Assembly (NCBI GenBank): GCA_040389065.1 | Contig: JAZKAR010000011.1 | Location: 1 to 64,000 of the forward strand | From: JAZKAR01 sp040389065 | Lineage (GTDB): Bacteria; Pseudomonadota; Gammaproteobacteria; Burkholderiales; Casimicrobiaceae | Length of the DNA: 64,000 nucleotides | Direction: 5' to 3' | The notes under the pieces: model-generated | The model's database searches: none | What the model was told of the DNA's origin: nothing | What the model saw: only the letters and a program-made list of their open reading frames with translations | Translations under genes and position numbers: made by a program | In this document: piece by piece, positions 37,494-46,516 of the stretch | How the letters are laid out: each line of letters begins with the position of its first letter | Numbering within the stretch: the first letter of the stretch is position 1

Positions 37494-38433
37494 CATCATT
37501 CTCCTTTAGAAGAGGGGAGGTGAGTTCCATATCAAAGCCAAGTTCACGCAGTAAGTCCTGGCGGTTTGCCCAACCTTCTTTTACTTTAACCCAAACATTC
37601 ATATAAAGTTTATGACCGAGTAATTTTTCACATTCTTCTCTAGTTTGTGTGGCGATTCGCTTCATTTTTTCGCCATCTTTACCTAGTAAAATTCCTTTTT
37701 GACTGGCTCTATCTACCCAGATAGTCATAAATATTTTTCTTAGTTTTCCTTCTGTTAGGTATTGATCAACAGTAACAGAAGTCGAGTAAGGTAATTCATC
37801 GCCTAAGGAACGGAAAATTTTTTCTCGTAAACGCTCGGCAATTAAAAAGCGTTCGCTGCATTGAGTAAATTCTGAAGGGTCGTAGTAAAAGGGCGACTCA
37901 GGTAAATATTTTTCTATTACATCAAGCAGTGTGTCAAGTTGCCAGTTGTGTTTAGCGCTAACGGGCACAATTTCGGTAGGCGTTAGGCGCTCAGCAGTTG
38001 CTTTAAGCCAAGGAGCAATACGCTCTCGCGGCTTTACACGATCCATTTTGTTGATGACTAAAATGAGTGGAATATCTGGCGGTAATAATTCTATAAGCGC
38101 TTCATCGCCTTCACCAAATCGCTCTGCTTCTAAAACCCATACTATAACTGAGACAGATTGAGCATAACTAGAGACAAGCCGATTCATAGAGCGGTTTAAT
38201 AACGAAGTATTGTGTCGTTTTTGAAAGCCTGGGGTGTCAACAAATACAAATTGGGTATCGCCTCGAGTGCGAATGCCTTGAACAACGAGTCGCGTTGTTT
38301 GCGGTTTGTCTGAGGTGATACTAATTTTTTCACCAACAAGATGATTTAATAAGGTAGATTTTCCTACGTTTGGGCGACCGATAATGGCGATTGTACCCGC
38401 GTGTAGAATAGGTTCGTCTGAACGATGTGGCAT
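37480..38433 (-). CDS. era: GTPase Era
   Basis: 317 aa. Ribosome-assembly GTPase that binds the 3' end of 16S rRNA. G1 GRPNVGKST at 19-27, switch region SDKPQTTR, G3 DTPGFQ, G4 NKMDRV, G5 VSAKHNW, then a C-terminal KH domain (about 210-300; TIWVDRASQKGILLGKDGEKMKRIATQTREECEKLLG). The usual upstream partner rnc is absent, and recO is missing between era and pdxJ. Confidence 0.97.
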   Translation of the reverse strand: MPHRSDEPILHAGTIAIIGRPNVGKSTLLNHLVGEKISITSDKPQTTRLVVQGIRTRGDTQFVFVDTPGFQKRHNTSLLNRSMNRLVSSYAQSVSVIVWVLEAERFGEGDEALIELLPPDIPLILVINKMDRVKPRERIAPWLKATAERLTPTEIVPVSAKHNWQLDTLLDVIEKYLPESPFYYDPSEFTQCSERFLIAERLREKIFRSLGDELPYSTSVTVDQYLTEGKLRKIFMTIWVDRASQKGILLGKDGEKMKRIATQTREECEKLLGHKLYMNVWVKVKEGWANRQDLLRELGFDMELTSPLLKENDDATH

Positions 38434-38513
38434 ACGGTATCATTTTCAAAATTAAAAATATTAAAGTTATAGCTAAATAAGTAAAGCAATAGGCTAGCTA
38501 ATTAGGAAAGTCT

Positions 38514-39218
38514 TTAGTGTACTAATCCTGGCTTAATTGCAGGCACAACATGGTTTTCAGTATCTGAGGATTTTTCATCCATATCAGGTAATTTACGCAT
38601 AGGTATTTTTTTGATCGAAGAAATAAGCCGTTGAGCACTTTCTGGCGATATACAGCCGCTTTGCAGATACACACTTGGGTCAGAAAGATTGATTGGTTTT
38701 CCTGCATCTTCAGAAGGGTCATGCGTAATATTTCTTAGTGATTGAAATGTCGCTGTCCAGGTGCCTGTGCGAACCTGCCCTCCCCATTGCTCTGGCCATA
38801 TCCAGGCAACAGTACCCGTTATTTTGTTGTTATCTATTCTTCCTGCATATGTTCCTACTAAACCAATAGATCCTACTGTATCTGTTCTGTAGATGATAAT
38901 AGATTCTTCAGTAAAGCGCTCTACTTTAAGGGAGGCAACTGTACCATTTTGCCAAGTGGCTGTACCTGCTTTTCCACTTGCCTCAAATGTCCAAGTGCTA
39001 CACATGCCATTTTCGCACTCATTCATTGTGGGGGGGGGTTGTAGGGGGTAAATAGTTTTTATATCTTTAATGTTTCTTGTTTCTTGCGCGAAAGCAGTAT
39101 TGATAAAAGTTAGGCAAAGCAAGGGCATCATAACAAAATAGAATGCTATATATGAAGCATGTGCGAGCGTGCGTATAGGTTGGTATCCCTGCTTAATTAA
39201 GATAAGCAGACTATTCAT
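38514..39218 (-). CDS. secreted protein of unknown function
   Basis: 234 aa. The ATG at 39218 has AGGAG at a good distance. A hydrophobic signal (about 25-44, ending INTAFAQ) is followed by a beta-rich domain with a Cys pair (CENGMC) and regular GxxxGTxxW strands: SGKAGTATWQNGTVASLKVERF, GLVGTYAGRIDNNKITGTVAWIWPEQWGGQVRTGTWTATF. One more Cys (SGC) sits near 190. I do not recognise a named family. A perfect 26-base palindrome lies 34 bases upstream of the start. Confidence 0.75.
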   Translation of the reverse strand: MNSLLILIKQGYQPIRTLAHASYIAFYFVMMPLLCLTFINTAFAQETRNIKDIKTIYPLQPPPTMNECENGMCSTWTFEASGKAGTATWQNGTVASLKVERFTEESIIIYRTDTVGSIGLVGTYAGRIDNNKITGTVAWIWPEQWGGQVRTGTWTATFQSLRNITHDPSEDAGKPINLSDPSVYLQSGCISPESAQRLISSIKKIPMRKLPDMDEKSSDTENHVVPAIKPGLVH

Positions 39219-39251
39219 TGCGCGTCTCCTGTTTGATGTAAGGCGGCATAA

Positions 39252-39277
39252 TAAATGTATTATCGATAATACATTTA
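39252..39277. promoter_or_regulatory. perfect 26-base palindrome (operator candidate)
   Basis: The half-site taaatgtattatc is followed at once by its exact complement, centred on ATCGAT. It lies 34 bases upstream of the unknown secreted-protein gene and two bases from element copy B. Its perfect symmetry and lack of a T-run fit a dimeric repressor site better than a terminator. Confidence 0.55.
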
Positions 39278-39279
39278 TT

Positions 39280-39395
39280 AGAAGTTACGTAGTTCAACTC
39301 TATCAAGACATGGGATGCCCCGCATGGCAACGCAGACTGTACACAGAGTATGGCAAGTTGCCAACACACTGAGAGAGTTCAACTGCGTAATTTCT
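39280..39395 (-). mobile_element. TA-flanked inverted-repeat element, copy B
   Basis: Ends agaagttacgtagtt and aactgcgtaatttct, 116 bp, TA at both outer edges, no ORF. The interior is in the opposite orientation to copies A, C and D (atcaagacatgggatgcc matches their right halves in complement). Confidence 0.88.
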
Positions 39396-39691
39396 AAAAA
39401 AATAACGGCGATTTTTAAAAGATACCCCATTATTCTAAATCTTGCGCTATTTGCAGTTAATTAAAGTATTTTTTTGATTAAAAAATACACAAAATCAAAT
39501 TTTTAGTCTAATAAAATTCAGTTTATCTTATACGCGATGTTTGGTGGGTAAACCGTATAAATGTTTATTTGATGGTTATTTGAAAAATTAGGCGATGAGC
39601 TAAGGAGTAAATAGCGTATAAAAATATGAGTTACAACATTATTTCTAAATTTAGTCAAAAAGGTAGTAGAAGCGCTGTGATTAAAAACAAA

Positions 39692-39721
39692 TTACCTTAA
39701 GATAGAAGCTCATTCTATAAT
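39692..39721 (+). promoter_or_regulatory. candidate sigma-70 promoter of argS
   Basis: A perfect -10 TATAAT at 39716-39721 lies about 31 bases before the argS ATG. A poor -35 (TTACCT at 39692) stands 18 bases upstream. Confidence 0.45.
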
Positions 39722-39751
39722 GCTATGTTAGGATTTTTAAAAAGGATAGGC

Positions 39752-41401
39752 ATGCACCCCGCTCATTGGTTAATCGATTTGCTCAAAACAGCTGTAGAGC
39801 CACTGGCTCCGGATTTTTTGAATATTGTAGCAATTGAGCGGCCCAAGCATATTGAGCATGGTGATTATGCAACGAATATCGCAATGTTATTGGCGCGTGA
39901 GCTTAAGCAAAAACCTCAGATAATTGCGCAACGCATCATTGACGGAATAGCGGCTGATGCTCGGTTAAGTGATGTAAGTATGGCAGGGCCAGGCTTTATC
40001 AATATTCGTTTATCGCCTACTGAGCGCCAAAATGTCATTACCCGTGTGCTCAAGCAAGGCGAAAACTACGGGCGTCGTTTTGAGGCATCAGGTGACTTGG
40101 CAGTTCAGCCCACTAAGGTAATTGTCGAGTATGTTTCAGCAAACCCCACAGGGCCTTTACATGTTGGGCATGGGCGTGCTGCTGCGGTAGGTGAAGGCAT
40201 TGCAACATTGCTCGAGTGGCAAGGCTATTCGGTATGCCGTGAGTTTTATTATAACGATGCTGGCGTACAGATAGAAAATTTAGCACGTTCAGTACAAGCG
40301 CGTGTTCGTCAGTTAGCCGATCAATCGCTTGCTTTCCCTGAAGATGGCTATCATGGCGACTATATTAAAGAGATTGCAGAAAGTTATCTTAAGGATAATC
40401 CTAGCGATGCCGAGGCTAATGCATTTACTAATATTAAAAATTATGCAGTAGCTGCATTGAGAAAAGAGCAGGATCAAGATTTAAAAGTATTTGGCATTCG
40501 CTTTGATCATTACTATTTAGAGTCATCCTTATATACAGATGGTAAAGTTGAGGCAACAATTGCCCGTTTAGCAGAGCAAGGTCACACCTATGAGCATGAC
40601 GGTGCTTTGTGGCTTAAAACAACGCAATGGGGTGACGATAAAGATCGCGTTATGCGTAAGTCTGATGGAACCTATACGTATTTCGTACCTGATATTGCTT
40701 ATCATGTTACTAAATGGGAGCGTGGGTATACACGGGCGATTACTGAGTTAGGTGCCGATCATCATGGCTCAATTCAGCGTGTTCGTGCCGGCTTGCAAGC
40801 AATGGGATTAGGAATTGCTGAGGGGTATCCTGATTATGTTCTTCACCAAATGGTTACTGTGTTGCGAGGTGGAGAAGAAGTCAAAATTTCTAAGCGTGCG
40901 GGTGGATACGTTACGGTAAGAGATTTAATTGATGAAGTAGGGCGCGATGCAGTGCGTTTTTTCTTCTTGATGCGTAAACATGATTCTCAATTAATTTTTG
41001 ATATTGATCTTGCTGTATCCAAAAGTGAAGAGAATCCCGTTTACTATGTACAGTATGCTTATGCGCGTATTTGCAGCGTTTTACGCAATAGCGGTACTCA
41101 AAAGATTTTGTTTGGTATAGATTTAAGCCCGTTAGTGCAAGAAACTGAGCGTCGGTTACTGTTGCTGCTAGAAGATTTTCCTATTCTTCTTGAACATGCA
41201 GCTGAGCAGTCGCTCCCGCATTTAGTGGCGTTTTATTTAAAAGATGTAGCAGCAGCATTTCATAGCTACTACAACGATCAAAAGGTTTTAGTTGAGGAAA
41301 CTGAGCTTCGTTTGGCACGTTTAGCACTTCTACAAGCCACAGCTCAGGTCTTAAAAAATGGATTGGGTTTAATGGGTGTTTCAACACCCGAATCCATGTG
41401 A
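39752..41401 (+). CDS. argS: arginyl-tRNA synthetase
   Basis: 549 aa from the ATG at 39752, which has AAAGGA six bases upstream; an in-frame ATG at 39725 lacks this. Class I synthetase: N-terminal tRNA D-loop-binding domain (about 1-110; RPKHIEHGDYATNIAM), catalytic core with VEYVSANPTGPLHVGHGR (HIGH-type HVGH), LGADHHG, the KISKRAGGYVTVRDL loop in place of KMSKS, and a C-terminal anticodon domain (DALR type). Followed after 16 bases by the SPOR gene. Confidence 0.97.
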   Translation: MHPAHWLIDLLKTAVEPLAPDFLNIVAIERPKHIEHGDYATNIAMLLARELKQKPQIIAQRIIDGIAADARLSDVSMAGPGFINIRLSPTERQNVITRVLKQGENYGRRFEASGDLAVQPTKVIVEYVSANPTGPLHVGHGRAAAVGEGIATLLEWQGYSVCREFYYNDAGVQIENLARSVQARVRQLADQSLAFPEDGYHGDYIKEIAESYLKDNPSDAEANAFTNIKNYAVAALRKEQDQDLKVFGIRFDHYYLESSLYTDGKVEATIARLAEQGHTYEHDGALWLKTTQWGDDKDRVMRKSDGTYTYFVPDIAYHVTKWERGYTRAITELGADHHGSIQRVRAGLQAMGLGIAEGYPDYVLHQMVTVLRGGEEVKISKRAGGYVTVRDLIDEVGRDAVRFFFLMRKHDSQLIFDIDLAVSKSEENPVYYVQYAYARICSVLRNSGTQKILFGIDLSPLVQETERRLLLLLEDFPILLEHAAEQSLPHLVAFYLKDVAAAFHSYYNDQKVLVEETELRLARLALLQATAQVLKNGLGLMGVSTPESM

Positions 41402-41417
41402 AATAAAGGGAAGGGCT

Positions 41418-42263
41418 ATGCGTCTACGTCAATTTTCGCAGAAGGGAACTATCGTTCCTGGCGTGATATTAGGTTTGGTCATCGGCTTGGCTGTTGCGGC
41501 GTTTATTGCGTGGACATGGAACCGTGAGCCAAGTTATAACGAAAAAGTACGCTCTGATATGGAGCGCGTTCGAGCAGAGCGAGAGCGGGAAGGGCGTACT
41601 CCTCAATCGGGAGATAAGCCAGCATCAGCTCCTTCTGAGCAAATAGGTTCTGATGCAACAAAAGGTGATGCTACTAAGGAAGGCAATAAAACGGCTACGA
41701 CGGCGCAAAACCCTAAAAAAACGAAAGAAGATTTATCTCCGCAAGATAGGGAACGCTTTGACTTTTACAAAATCCTGCCTGGTATTGAAGAAGCTCGCCC
41801 TATGACAGAAGAGGATAATAAAAAGGAAAGCGGAAAGTCTGGTACGAGTGGTGATTCTAAAGAAGATTTGATAGAAAATCGTCAAGCCCAAGGCAAAAAT
41901 AAAGATAATAAAGAGTCAGCAAAATCAAAGCGTACTCCGCAAGATGAAGATCAGCTTAATTCGGTAATGAAGAAGCTGCAAGAGGAGGGTGAGGTTAATG
42001 ACCGTGAAGCACCTCGTGCTTCTAAGCCACAGCGTTGGTTGGTGCAAGTGGGTGCATTTGAGAATGAAGATGACGCTGATCGGTTAAAAGCTGATTTGGC
42101 GATGGCTGGTTTAGAGGCGCGCGTGCATCGTAGTAAAGATGCAAAAGATCGGGTGATTTATCGTGTGCGTTTAGGCCCTGTAAGCGGCGAAGATGAATTA
42201 AATCGTGTTCGCTCCGATTTAAAACAGCAAGGTATAAAATCTACTTCAATTCCCCTTCATTAA
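41418..42263 (+). CDS. SPOR-domain inner-membrane protein (FtsN-like)
   Basis: 281 aa from the ATG at 41418 (AAGGGAAGGG upstream). One TM segment (about 14-33) leads into a long charged, disordered Lys/Glu/Asp/Ser-rich stretch (about 40-205). The C-terminal SPOR domain (about 208-280; RWLVQVGAFENEDDADRLKADLAMAGL... YRVRLGPV) binds denuded peptidoglycan at the septum. The argS-SPOR-dsbA order is common in Burkholderiales. Role in division is inferred from the domain. Confidence 0.85.
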   Translation: MRLRQFSQKGTIVPGVILGLVIGLAVAAFIAWTWNREPSYNEKVRSDMERVRAEREREGRTPQSGDKPASAPSEQIGSDATKGDATKEGNKTATTAQNPKKTKEDLSPQDRERFDFYKILPGIEEARPMTEEDNKKESGKSGTSGDSKEDLIENRQAQGKNKDNKESAKSKRTPQDEDQLNSVMKKLQEEGEVNDREAPRASKPQRWLVQVGAFENEDDADRLKADLAMAGLEARVHRSKDAKDRVIYRVRLGPVSGEDELNRVRSDLKQQGIKSTSIPLH

Positions 42264-42274
42264 GGAGTATTTCC

Positions 42275-42919
42275 ATGAAAACGGCCGTATCTGCTTTATT
42301 GGTTGCTGCAAGTTTATTTTTTATGCCTTTCTCTTATGCGGCATCAACGGCGACCTCAACCGAAGCGATAAAAGAAAATCAGCAGTATAAAGTTATTCAA
42401 CTGAAGCAAGCGCCTTTACCTTCTACTCAAATAGAAGTTATCGAGTTTTTTTCCTTTGGGTGTCCGCATTGTGCTCATTTAGAGCCTACGCTTCAGGCTT
42501 GGAGGAAAACATTACCCGCAAATGTTAGTTTTCGACGTGTTCCTGTAGTGTTTCGTCCTCAATGGGAAAATTTAGCAAAAGTTTATTACACTTTAGATGC
42601 TTTAAAATTATCACAATTGGAGCCTCTCGTATTTAAAGCAATTCATGAGAGTAATGAAGATTTAACAAGCGAAGAAATTTTTCTAAAGTGGGCAAAAAAA
42701 CAAAAAGTTGATGAAAAAAATGCACGTACCATGTTTGAGTCATTCACAGTGAATACTCGTGTGTCACAGGCTAAAACACTTGCTCAGTACTATCAAGTTG
42801 AAGGCGTGCCCTTATTGATTGTGGCTAATAAATATCAAACAGATGTGCAAATGGCAGGAGGGCCTGAAAAAGTGCCTGCTGTGTTAAACCATTTAATTAG
42901 GCTTGCGCAAAATAAATAG
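42275..42919 (+). CDS. dsbA: thiol:disulfide interchange protein DsbA
   Basis: 214 aa with a signal peptide (about 1-23). Thioredoxin fold with the DsbA active site C63-P-H-C66 (FFSFGCPHCAHLEP), an inserted helical domain (about 85-165), and the cis-Pro loop VEGVPLLIVANKY. It oxidises cysteines of exported proteins in the periplasm. It starts 11 bases after the SPOR gene with GGAG upstream, so the two are co-transcribed. Confidence 0.95.
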   Translation: MKTAVSALLVAASLFFMPFSYAASTATSTEAIKENQQYKVIQLKQAPLPSTQIEVIEFFSFGCPHCAHLEPTLQAWRKTLPANVSFRRVPVVFRPQWENLAKVYYTLDALKLSQLEPLVFKAIHESNEDLTSEEIFLKWAKKQKVDEKNARTMFESFTVNTRVSQAKTLAQYYQVEGVPLLIVANKYQTDVQMAGGPEKVPAVLNHLIRLAQNK

Positions 42920-43079
42920 AATGTGTTGCATTTGTGCAACGCGCCCCTACCATTTATGGCGGCAAAGTCGGCTAGCCTTGGCTGCTAAAGAGCTTTGGTG
43001 CTATGATAATGGGGTTGGCTGAAGCAGCCTGTGTTAGGGTGCTTCACTGTATGAATCTCGTTTAAGCTTAGGGAACACT

Positions 43080-43418
43080 ATGAAGAAACCTCTCGTAGCA
43101 GCTGCTATTGCTCTGCTTCTTGCTGCTTGCGGACAGCAAGCTTCTAACACCGCTGAACCTGCTAAGCCAGCTACTGATGCTGCGCCTGCAACTAGCACAA
43201 CCTCTACTACCACAACTACTACTGATGTTAAGCCAGCTGATGCAACTGCTCCCGCAGCGCCTGCAGCTGATGCAACAGCACCTGCTACTGGTAGTACGAC
43301 ATCATCTACAACGTCTACAACGACGACAGCACCTGCTGATGCAACAGCTCCTGCAGCTTCTGCAACAGCAACAGCTCCTGCAGCTGATGCTGCTAAACCT
43401 GCTGAAGAAAAACACTAA
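43080..43418 (+). CDS. small Ala/Pro/Thr-rich lipoprotein
   Basis: 112 aa. A clear lipoprotein signal (MKKPLVAAAIALLLAACGQ) is followed by low-complexity sequence made of Ala, Pro, Thr and Asp (repeats of ADATAPAA and runs of Thr/Ser), ending PAEEKH. There is no folded domain. The gene has its own terminator at 43438. Its function is unknown; such proteins are often cell-envelope spacers. A small hairpin (gttgca/tgcaac) stands just after dsbA in the gap upstream. Confidence 0.8.
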   Translation: MKKPLVAAAIALLLAACGQQASNTAEPAKPATDAAPATSTTSTTTTTTDVKPADATAPAAPAADATAPATGSTTSSTTSTTTTAPADATAPAASATATAPAADAAKPAEEKH

Positions 43419-43437
43419 TTCAGCGTGTTTAGATGTG

Positions 43438-43464
43438 AAAAGCCGACTTTGGTCGGCTTTTTTT
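43438..43464 (+). terminator. rho-independent terminator between the lipoprotein gene and glyA
   Basis: A 10-bp stem aaaagccgac / gtcggctttt with a 4-base loop and a following T-run. Confidence 0.93.
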
Positions 43465-43497
43465 ATTTGTATTTTAATTAGTTTAAGAGAGAGTATT

Positions 43498-44748
43498 ATG
43501 TTTGCCTGGAGTGAGCCTTTATCTCAACATGATCCCGAAATTGCCGCAGCAATTACCCAGGAGGTTCAACGTCAAGAAGACCATATTGAGCTAATCGCTT
43601 CTGAAAATTATACAAGTCCTGCGGTGATGATGGCTCAAGGATCTCAACTTACAAATAAATACGCAGAAGGTTATCCTGGTGCCCGCTATTATGGCGGTTG
43701 TGAATATGTGGATGAAATAGAACGGTTAGCCATTGATCGTGCTAAAGCGCTGTTTAATGCTGAATACGTTAATGTTCAGCCTCATTCTGGAGCACAGGCA
43801 AATGCCGCAGTGATGTTGGCAATGCTTAAACCTGGCGATACGCTATTAGGTATGTCTTTAGCGCATGGAGGTCATTTAACCCATGGGTCGGGTGTGAATG
43901 CAAGTGGTAAGCTTTATCATGCAATTCAATATGGTTTGCGTGAAGATAATGAAGAAATTGATTATGATGCTGCCGAAGCTTTAGCAAAAGCGCATCGTCC
44001 AAAATTGATTATTGCAGGTGCTTCTGCGTATTCTCGAGTGATTGATTGGCAACGTTTTCGTGCTATTGCTGATTCAGTAGGTGCTTATTTAATGGTCGAT
44101 ATGGCCCATTACGCCGGGCTAGTAGCAGCAGGGCAGTATCCTACCCCTGTTGGTATTGCAGATTTTGTTACAACGACTACCCATAAAACGTTAAGAGGCC
44201 CCCGTGGCGGTATTATCATGGCTAAAGCTGAGTTTGCAAAAGTTATTAATTCAGCCGTATTTCCTGGTCTGCAAGGTGGCCCATTAATGCATGTTATTGC
44301 CGGTAAAGCTGTAGCTTTCAAAGAAGCACTAACGCCTGAGTTTAAAGTTTATCAACAGCAGGTAATGAAAAATGCGCGCGTGATGGCTGATGTATTAGTC
44401 GAACGTGGATTTAGAATAGTATCAGGCGGAACCGATAGCCATCTATTTTTAGTTGATTTACGGGCTAAACAAATTACGGGTAAAGTGGCAAGTGATTTGC
44501 TGGGTGCTGTTCATATTACAGTAAATAAAAATGCGATTCCTAATGATCCAGAAAAACCTATGGTAACAAGCGGCATTCGTATTGGAACGCCTGCAATGAC
44601 GACACGAGGTTTTAAAGAAACAGAAAGCAATCTATTAGCGAATTTGATTGCTGATACGATTGAAGCTAAAGAAGATGAAGCGAAGCAAGCATCTATCCGT
44701 GAACAAGTAAAGACTTTGGTCAAACAATTTCCGGTATACCAACATTAA
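43498..44748 (+). CDS. glyA: serine hydroxymethyltransferase
   Basis: 416 aa, normal length; the ATG at 43498 follows AAGAGAGAG. A longer in-frame upstream extension runs through the lipoprotein gene and terminator and is rejected. PLP enzyme interconverting serine and glycine with tetrahydrofolate. Motifs: ELIASENYTSPAV, NKYAEGYPGARYYGGCEYVDEIE, NVQPHSGAQAN, VDMAHYAGL, the PLP-lysine segment TTTHKTLRGPRGG, and SGIRIGTPAMTTRGF. Confidence 0.97.
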   Translation: MFAWSEPLSQHDPEIAAAITQEVQRQEDHIELIASENYTSPAVMMAQGSQLTNKYAEGYPGARYYGGCEYVDEIERLAIDRAKALFNAEYVNVQPHSGAQANAAVMLAMLKPGDTLLGMSLAHGGHLTHGSGVNASGKLYHAIQYGLREDNEEIDYDAAEALAKAHRPKLIIAGASAYSRVIDWQRFRAIADSVGAYLMVDMAHYAGLVAAGQYPTPVGIADFVTTTTHKTLRGPRGGIIMAKAEFAKVINSAVFPGLQGGPLMHVIAGKAVAFKEALTPEFKVYQQQVMKNARVMADVLVERGFRIVSGGTDSHLFLVDLRAKQITGKVASDLLGAVHITVNKNAIPNDPEKPMVTSGIRIGTPAMTTRGFKETESNLLANLIADTIEAKEDEAKQASIREQVKTLVKQFPVYQH

Positions 44749-44817
44749 GCGTTAGTGATTGCTAGCTGCTACTACTTGTTTCATTCGTTTCGTTAGTATT
44801 TAGAGTTAGATATCTAT

Positions 44818-44860
44818 CCTGTCTTGACTTGATTGATAAGTAACATAAGGTCAAGACAGG
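44818..44860. repeat. inverted repeat in the glyA-gltX gap
   Basis: Perfect 11-base arms cctgtcttgac and gtcaagacagg, with a 21-base loop. No T-run follows, so it is not a typical terminator; it could be an RNA structure or a regulator site. Confidence 0.7.
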
Positions 44861-45046
44861 TACAATTTGCACGCTCAATTTGATAATTGATATGCGCTGT
44901 AGTGAGTCGCCTCAAACAAGTTATTCGTTGAAATAACCATATTTTAGCAATGTCTTTTCTTTTTAAGAGAAAAGAGAGAAAGGGCGAAATTGCATCACAT
45001 ATATTTAATCGGCTTATGAGGCATTAGCTTTGTTATGGAGAGAAAA

Positions 45047-46432
45047 ATGATTCGTACCCGTTTTGCGCCGAGTCCTACGGGTTTATTACATATTGGCGGC
45101 GTTCGCACGGCCTTGTTTTCATGGGCTTATGCAAAGCATCACCAAGGTAAGTTTATTTTACGAATAGAAGATACTGATGTTGTACGCTCTACTCAAGAAT
45201 CAGTGGATGCTATTTTAGATGGTATGGCGTGGTTAGGTTTAGAGATTGATGAAGAACCAGTTTATCAAATGCAACGTATCGAGCGTTATAAACAGGTTAT
45301 TGATGAGTTAATGGCACGTGATCTAGCTTATAAATGTTATTGCTCTAAAGAAGAGCTTGATGAGATGCGTGACACTCAATGGGCAAAAGGTGAAAAGCCA
45401 CGTTACGATGGGCGTTGGCGTGATAACACTCAAACTCCTCCATCAGATCGTGAACCAGTTATTCGTTTCAAAAATCCTATAGAAGGCTCTGTTATTTGGG
45501 AGGATCGTGTAAAAGGGCGTATCGAGGTTGGCAATAAAGAACTCGATGATCTCATTATTGCGCGTTCAGATGGTACGCCGACTTATAATTTTTGTGTTGT
45601 TGTAGATGATTGGGATATGGGAATAACCCATGTTATTCGCGGAGAAGAGCATATTAACAATACTCCTCGACAAATTAATATCCTAGCTGCTCTCAATGCC
45701 CCCATTCCTGTTTATGCTCATTTACCGCTGATTTTAAGAGAGGATGGTCAAAAACTCTCTAAACGTACAGATGCAGTAGGAGTATTACAGTTTCAACAAA
45801 AGGGAATACTTCCCGAAGGCCTTTTGAATTACCTAGCTCGCTTAGGGTGGGGCCATGGTGATCATGAAGTGTTTTCAATGGAAGAATTTGTTGAGTGGTT
45901 TGATCTTGATCACGTAAGCGCTTCTCCTGCTAAATTTGATTTAGAAAAACTTGATTGGGTAAATCACCAACATCTCAAACGGGCAGATTCAAGTCGTTTA
46001 CGTGTTTTAGTTACACCTTTTTTGGTTGATAGAGGCATTGATGTCTCAGCTGTTGCAGAAGTGCAACAGACAGCTATCGTCGAGTTATTAAAAGATCGCT
46101 CTGCTACCTTGATTCAGTTGGCTGAAAATATGCATTATTTTTTCCTTCCAGTCGTTACAGAAGAGGCTGTGGTAAATCAGCATCTTGCAGGCGATGCGAA
46201 GGCGCGCTTAAAAGATTTTGTGGCAGAAATAGAACATTCTGACTGGAGTGTTGCAGAAATTAGCCGATGCATGAAAGAGACGGTTGCAAAGTGGCAAGTT
46301 AAGATGCCACAATTGGCTATGCCCCTCAGAGTAGCTGTGTGCGGGGTGGTAAATACACCGTCGATAGATCAGGTATTATACCTCATCGGAAAAGACGCAG
46401 TAATTCAGCGTATTCAATCTGTCTTAGCTTAA
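45047..46432 (+). CDS. gltX: glutamyl-tRNA synthetase
   Basis: 461 aa. The ATG at 45047 is preferred over one 12 bases upstream because GGAGAG then sits in ribosome-site position. Class I synthetase: TRFAPSPTGLLHIGGVRTALF (HIGH-type motif), FILRIEDTD, YKCYCSKEELDEMR, YNFCVVVDDWDMGITHVIRGEEHINNTPRQ, and the KMSKS-type KLSKRTD; the C-terminal anticodon-binding domain is present. Alone between glyA and the HU gene. Confidence 0.97.
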   Translation: MIRTRFAPSPTGLLHIGGVRTALFSWAYAKHHQGKFILRIEDTDVVRSTQESVDAILDGMAWLGLEIDEEPVYQMQRIERYKQVIDELMARDLAYKCYCSKEELDEMRDTQWAKGEKPRYDGRWRDNTQTPPSDREPVIRFKNPIEGSVIWEDRVKGRIEVGNKELDDLIIARSDGTPTYNFCVVVDDWDMGITHVIRGEEHINNTPRQINILAALNAPIPVYAHLPLILREDGQKLSKRTDAVGVLQFQQKGILPEGLLNYLARLGWGHGDHEVFSMEEFVEWFDLDHVSASPAKFDLEKLDWVNHQHLKRADSSRLRVLVTPFLVDRGIDVSAVAEVQQTAIVELLKDRSATLIQLAENMHYFFLPVVTEEAVVNQHLAGDAKARLKDFVAEIEHSDWSVAEISRCMKETVAKWQVKMPQLAMPLRVAVCGVVNTPSIDQVLYLIGKDAVIQRIQSVLA

Positions 46433-46435
46433 CTT

Positions 46436-46495
46436 AAGGCCGATAGAGAGAGTAAGCTGTGTCATTGAGGTTTTTTCCTCGTCACGGCCTTTTTG
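46436..46495 (+). terminator. possible terminator after gltX
   Basis: Arms aaggccg and cggcctt enclose a smaller gagg/cctc hairpin and are followed by TTTT. The loop is long, so confidence is moderate. Confidence 0.5.
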
Positions 46496-46516
46496 ATTAT
46501 TTAGGAGCGAGTTGCT

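Larger units (their letters stand above)
39219..39751. other. divergent gap upstream of argS
   Basis: About 530 bases. It contains the palindrome at 39252-39277, element copy B at 39280-39395, AT-rich DNA, and the argS promoter candidate at 39692-39721. No gene is seen. Confidence 0.7.

Noticed and set aside
42920..43079. Possible small RNA or riboswitch between dsbA and the lipoprotein gene
   Set aside because: Only a small gttgca/tgcaac hairpin is clear; no known SRP, 6S or riboswitch pattern could be fitted.
43108..43497. In-frame 5' extension of glyA rich in Leu and Gln
   Set aside because: It runs out of frame through the lipoprotein gene and across a strong terminator; SHMT proteins begin at the ATG at 43498.
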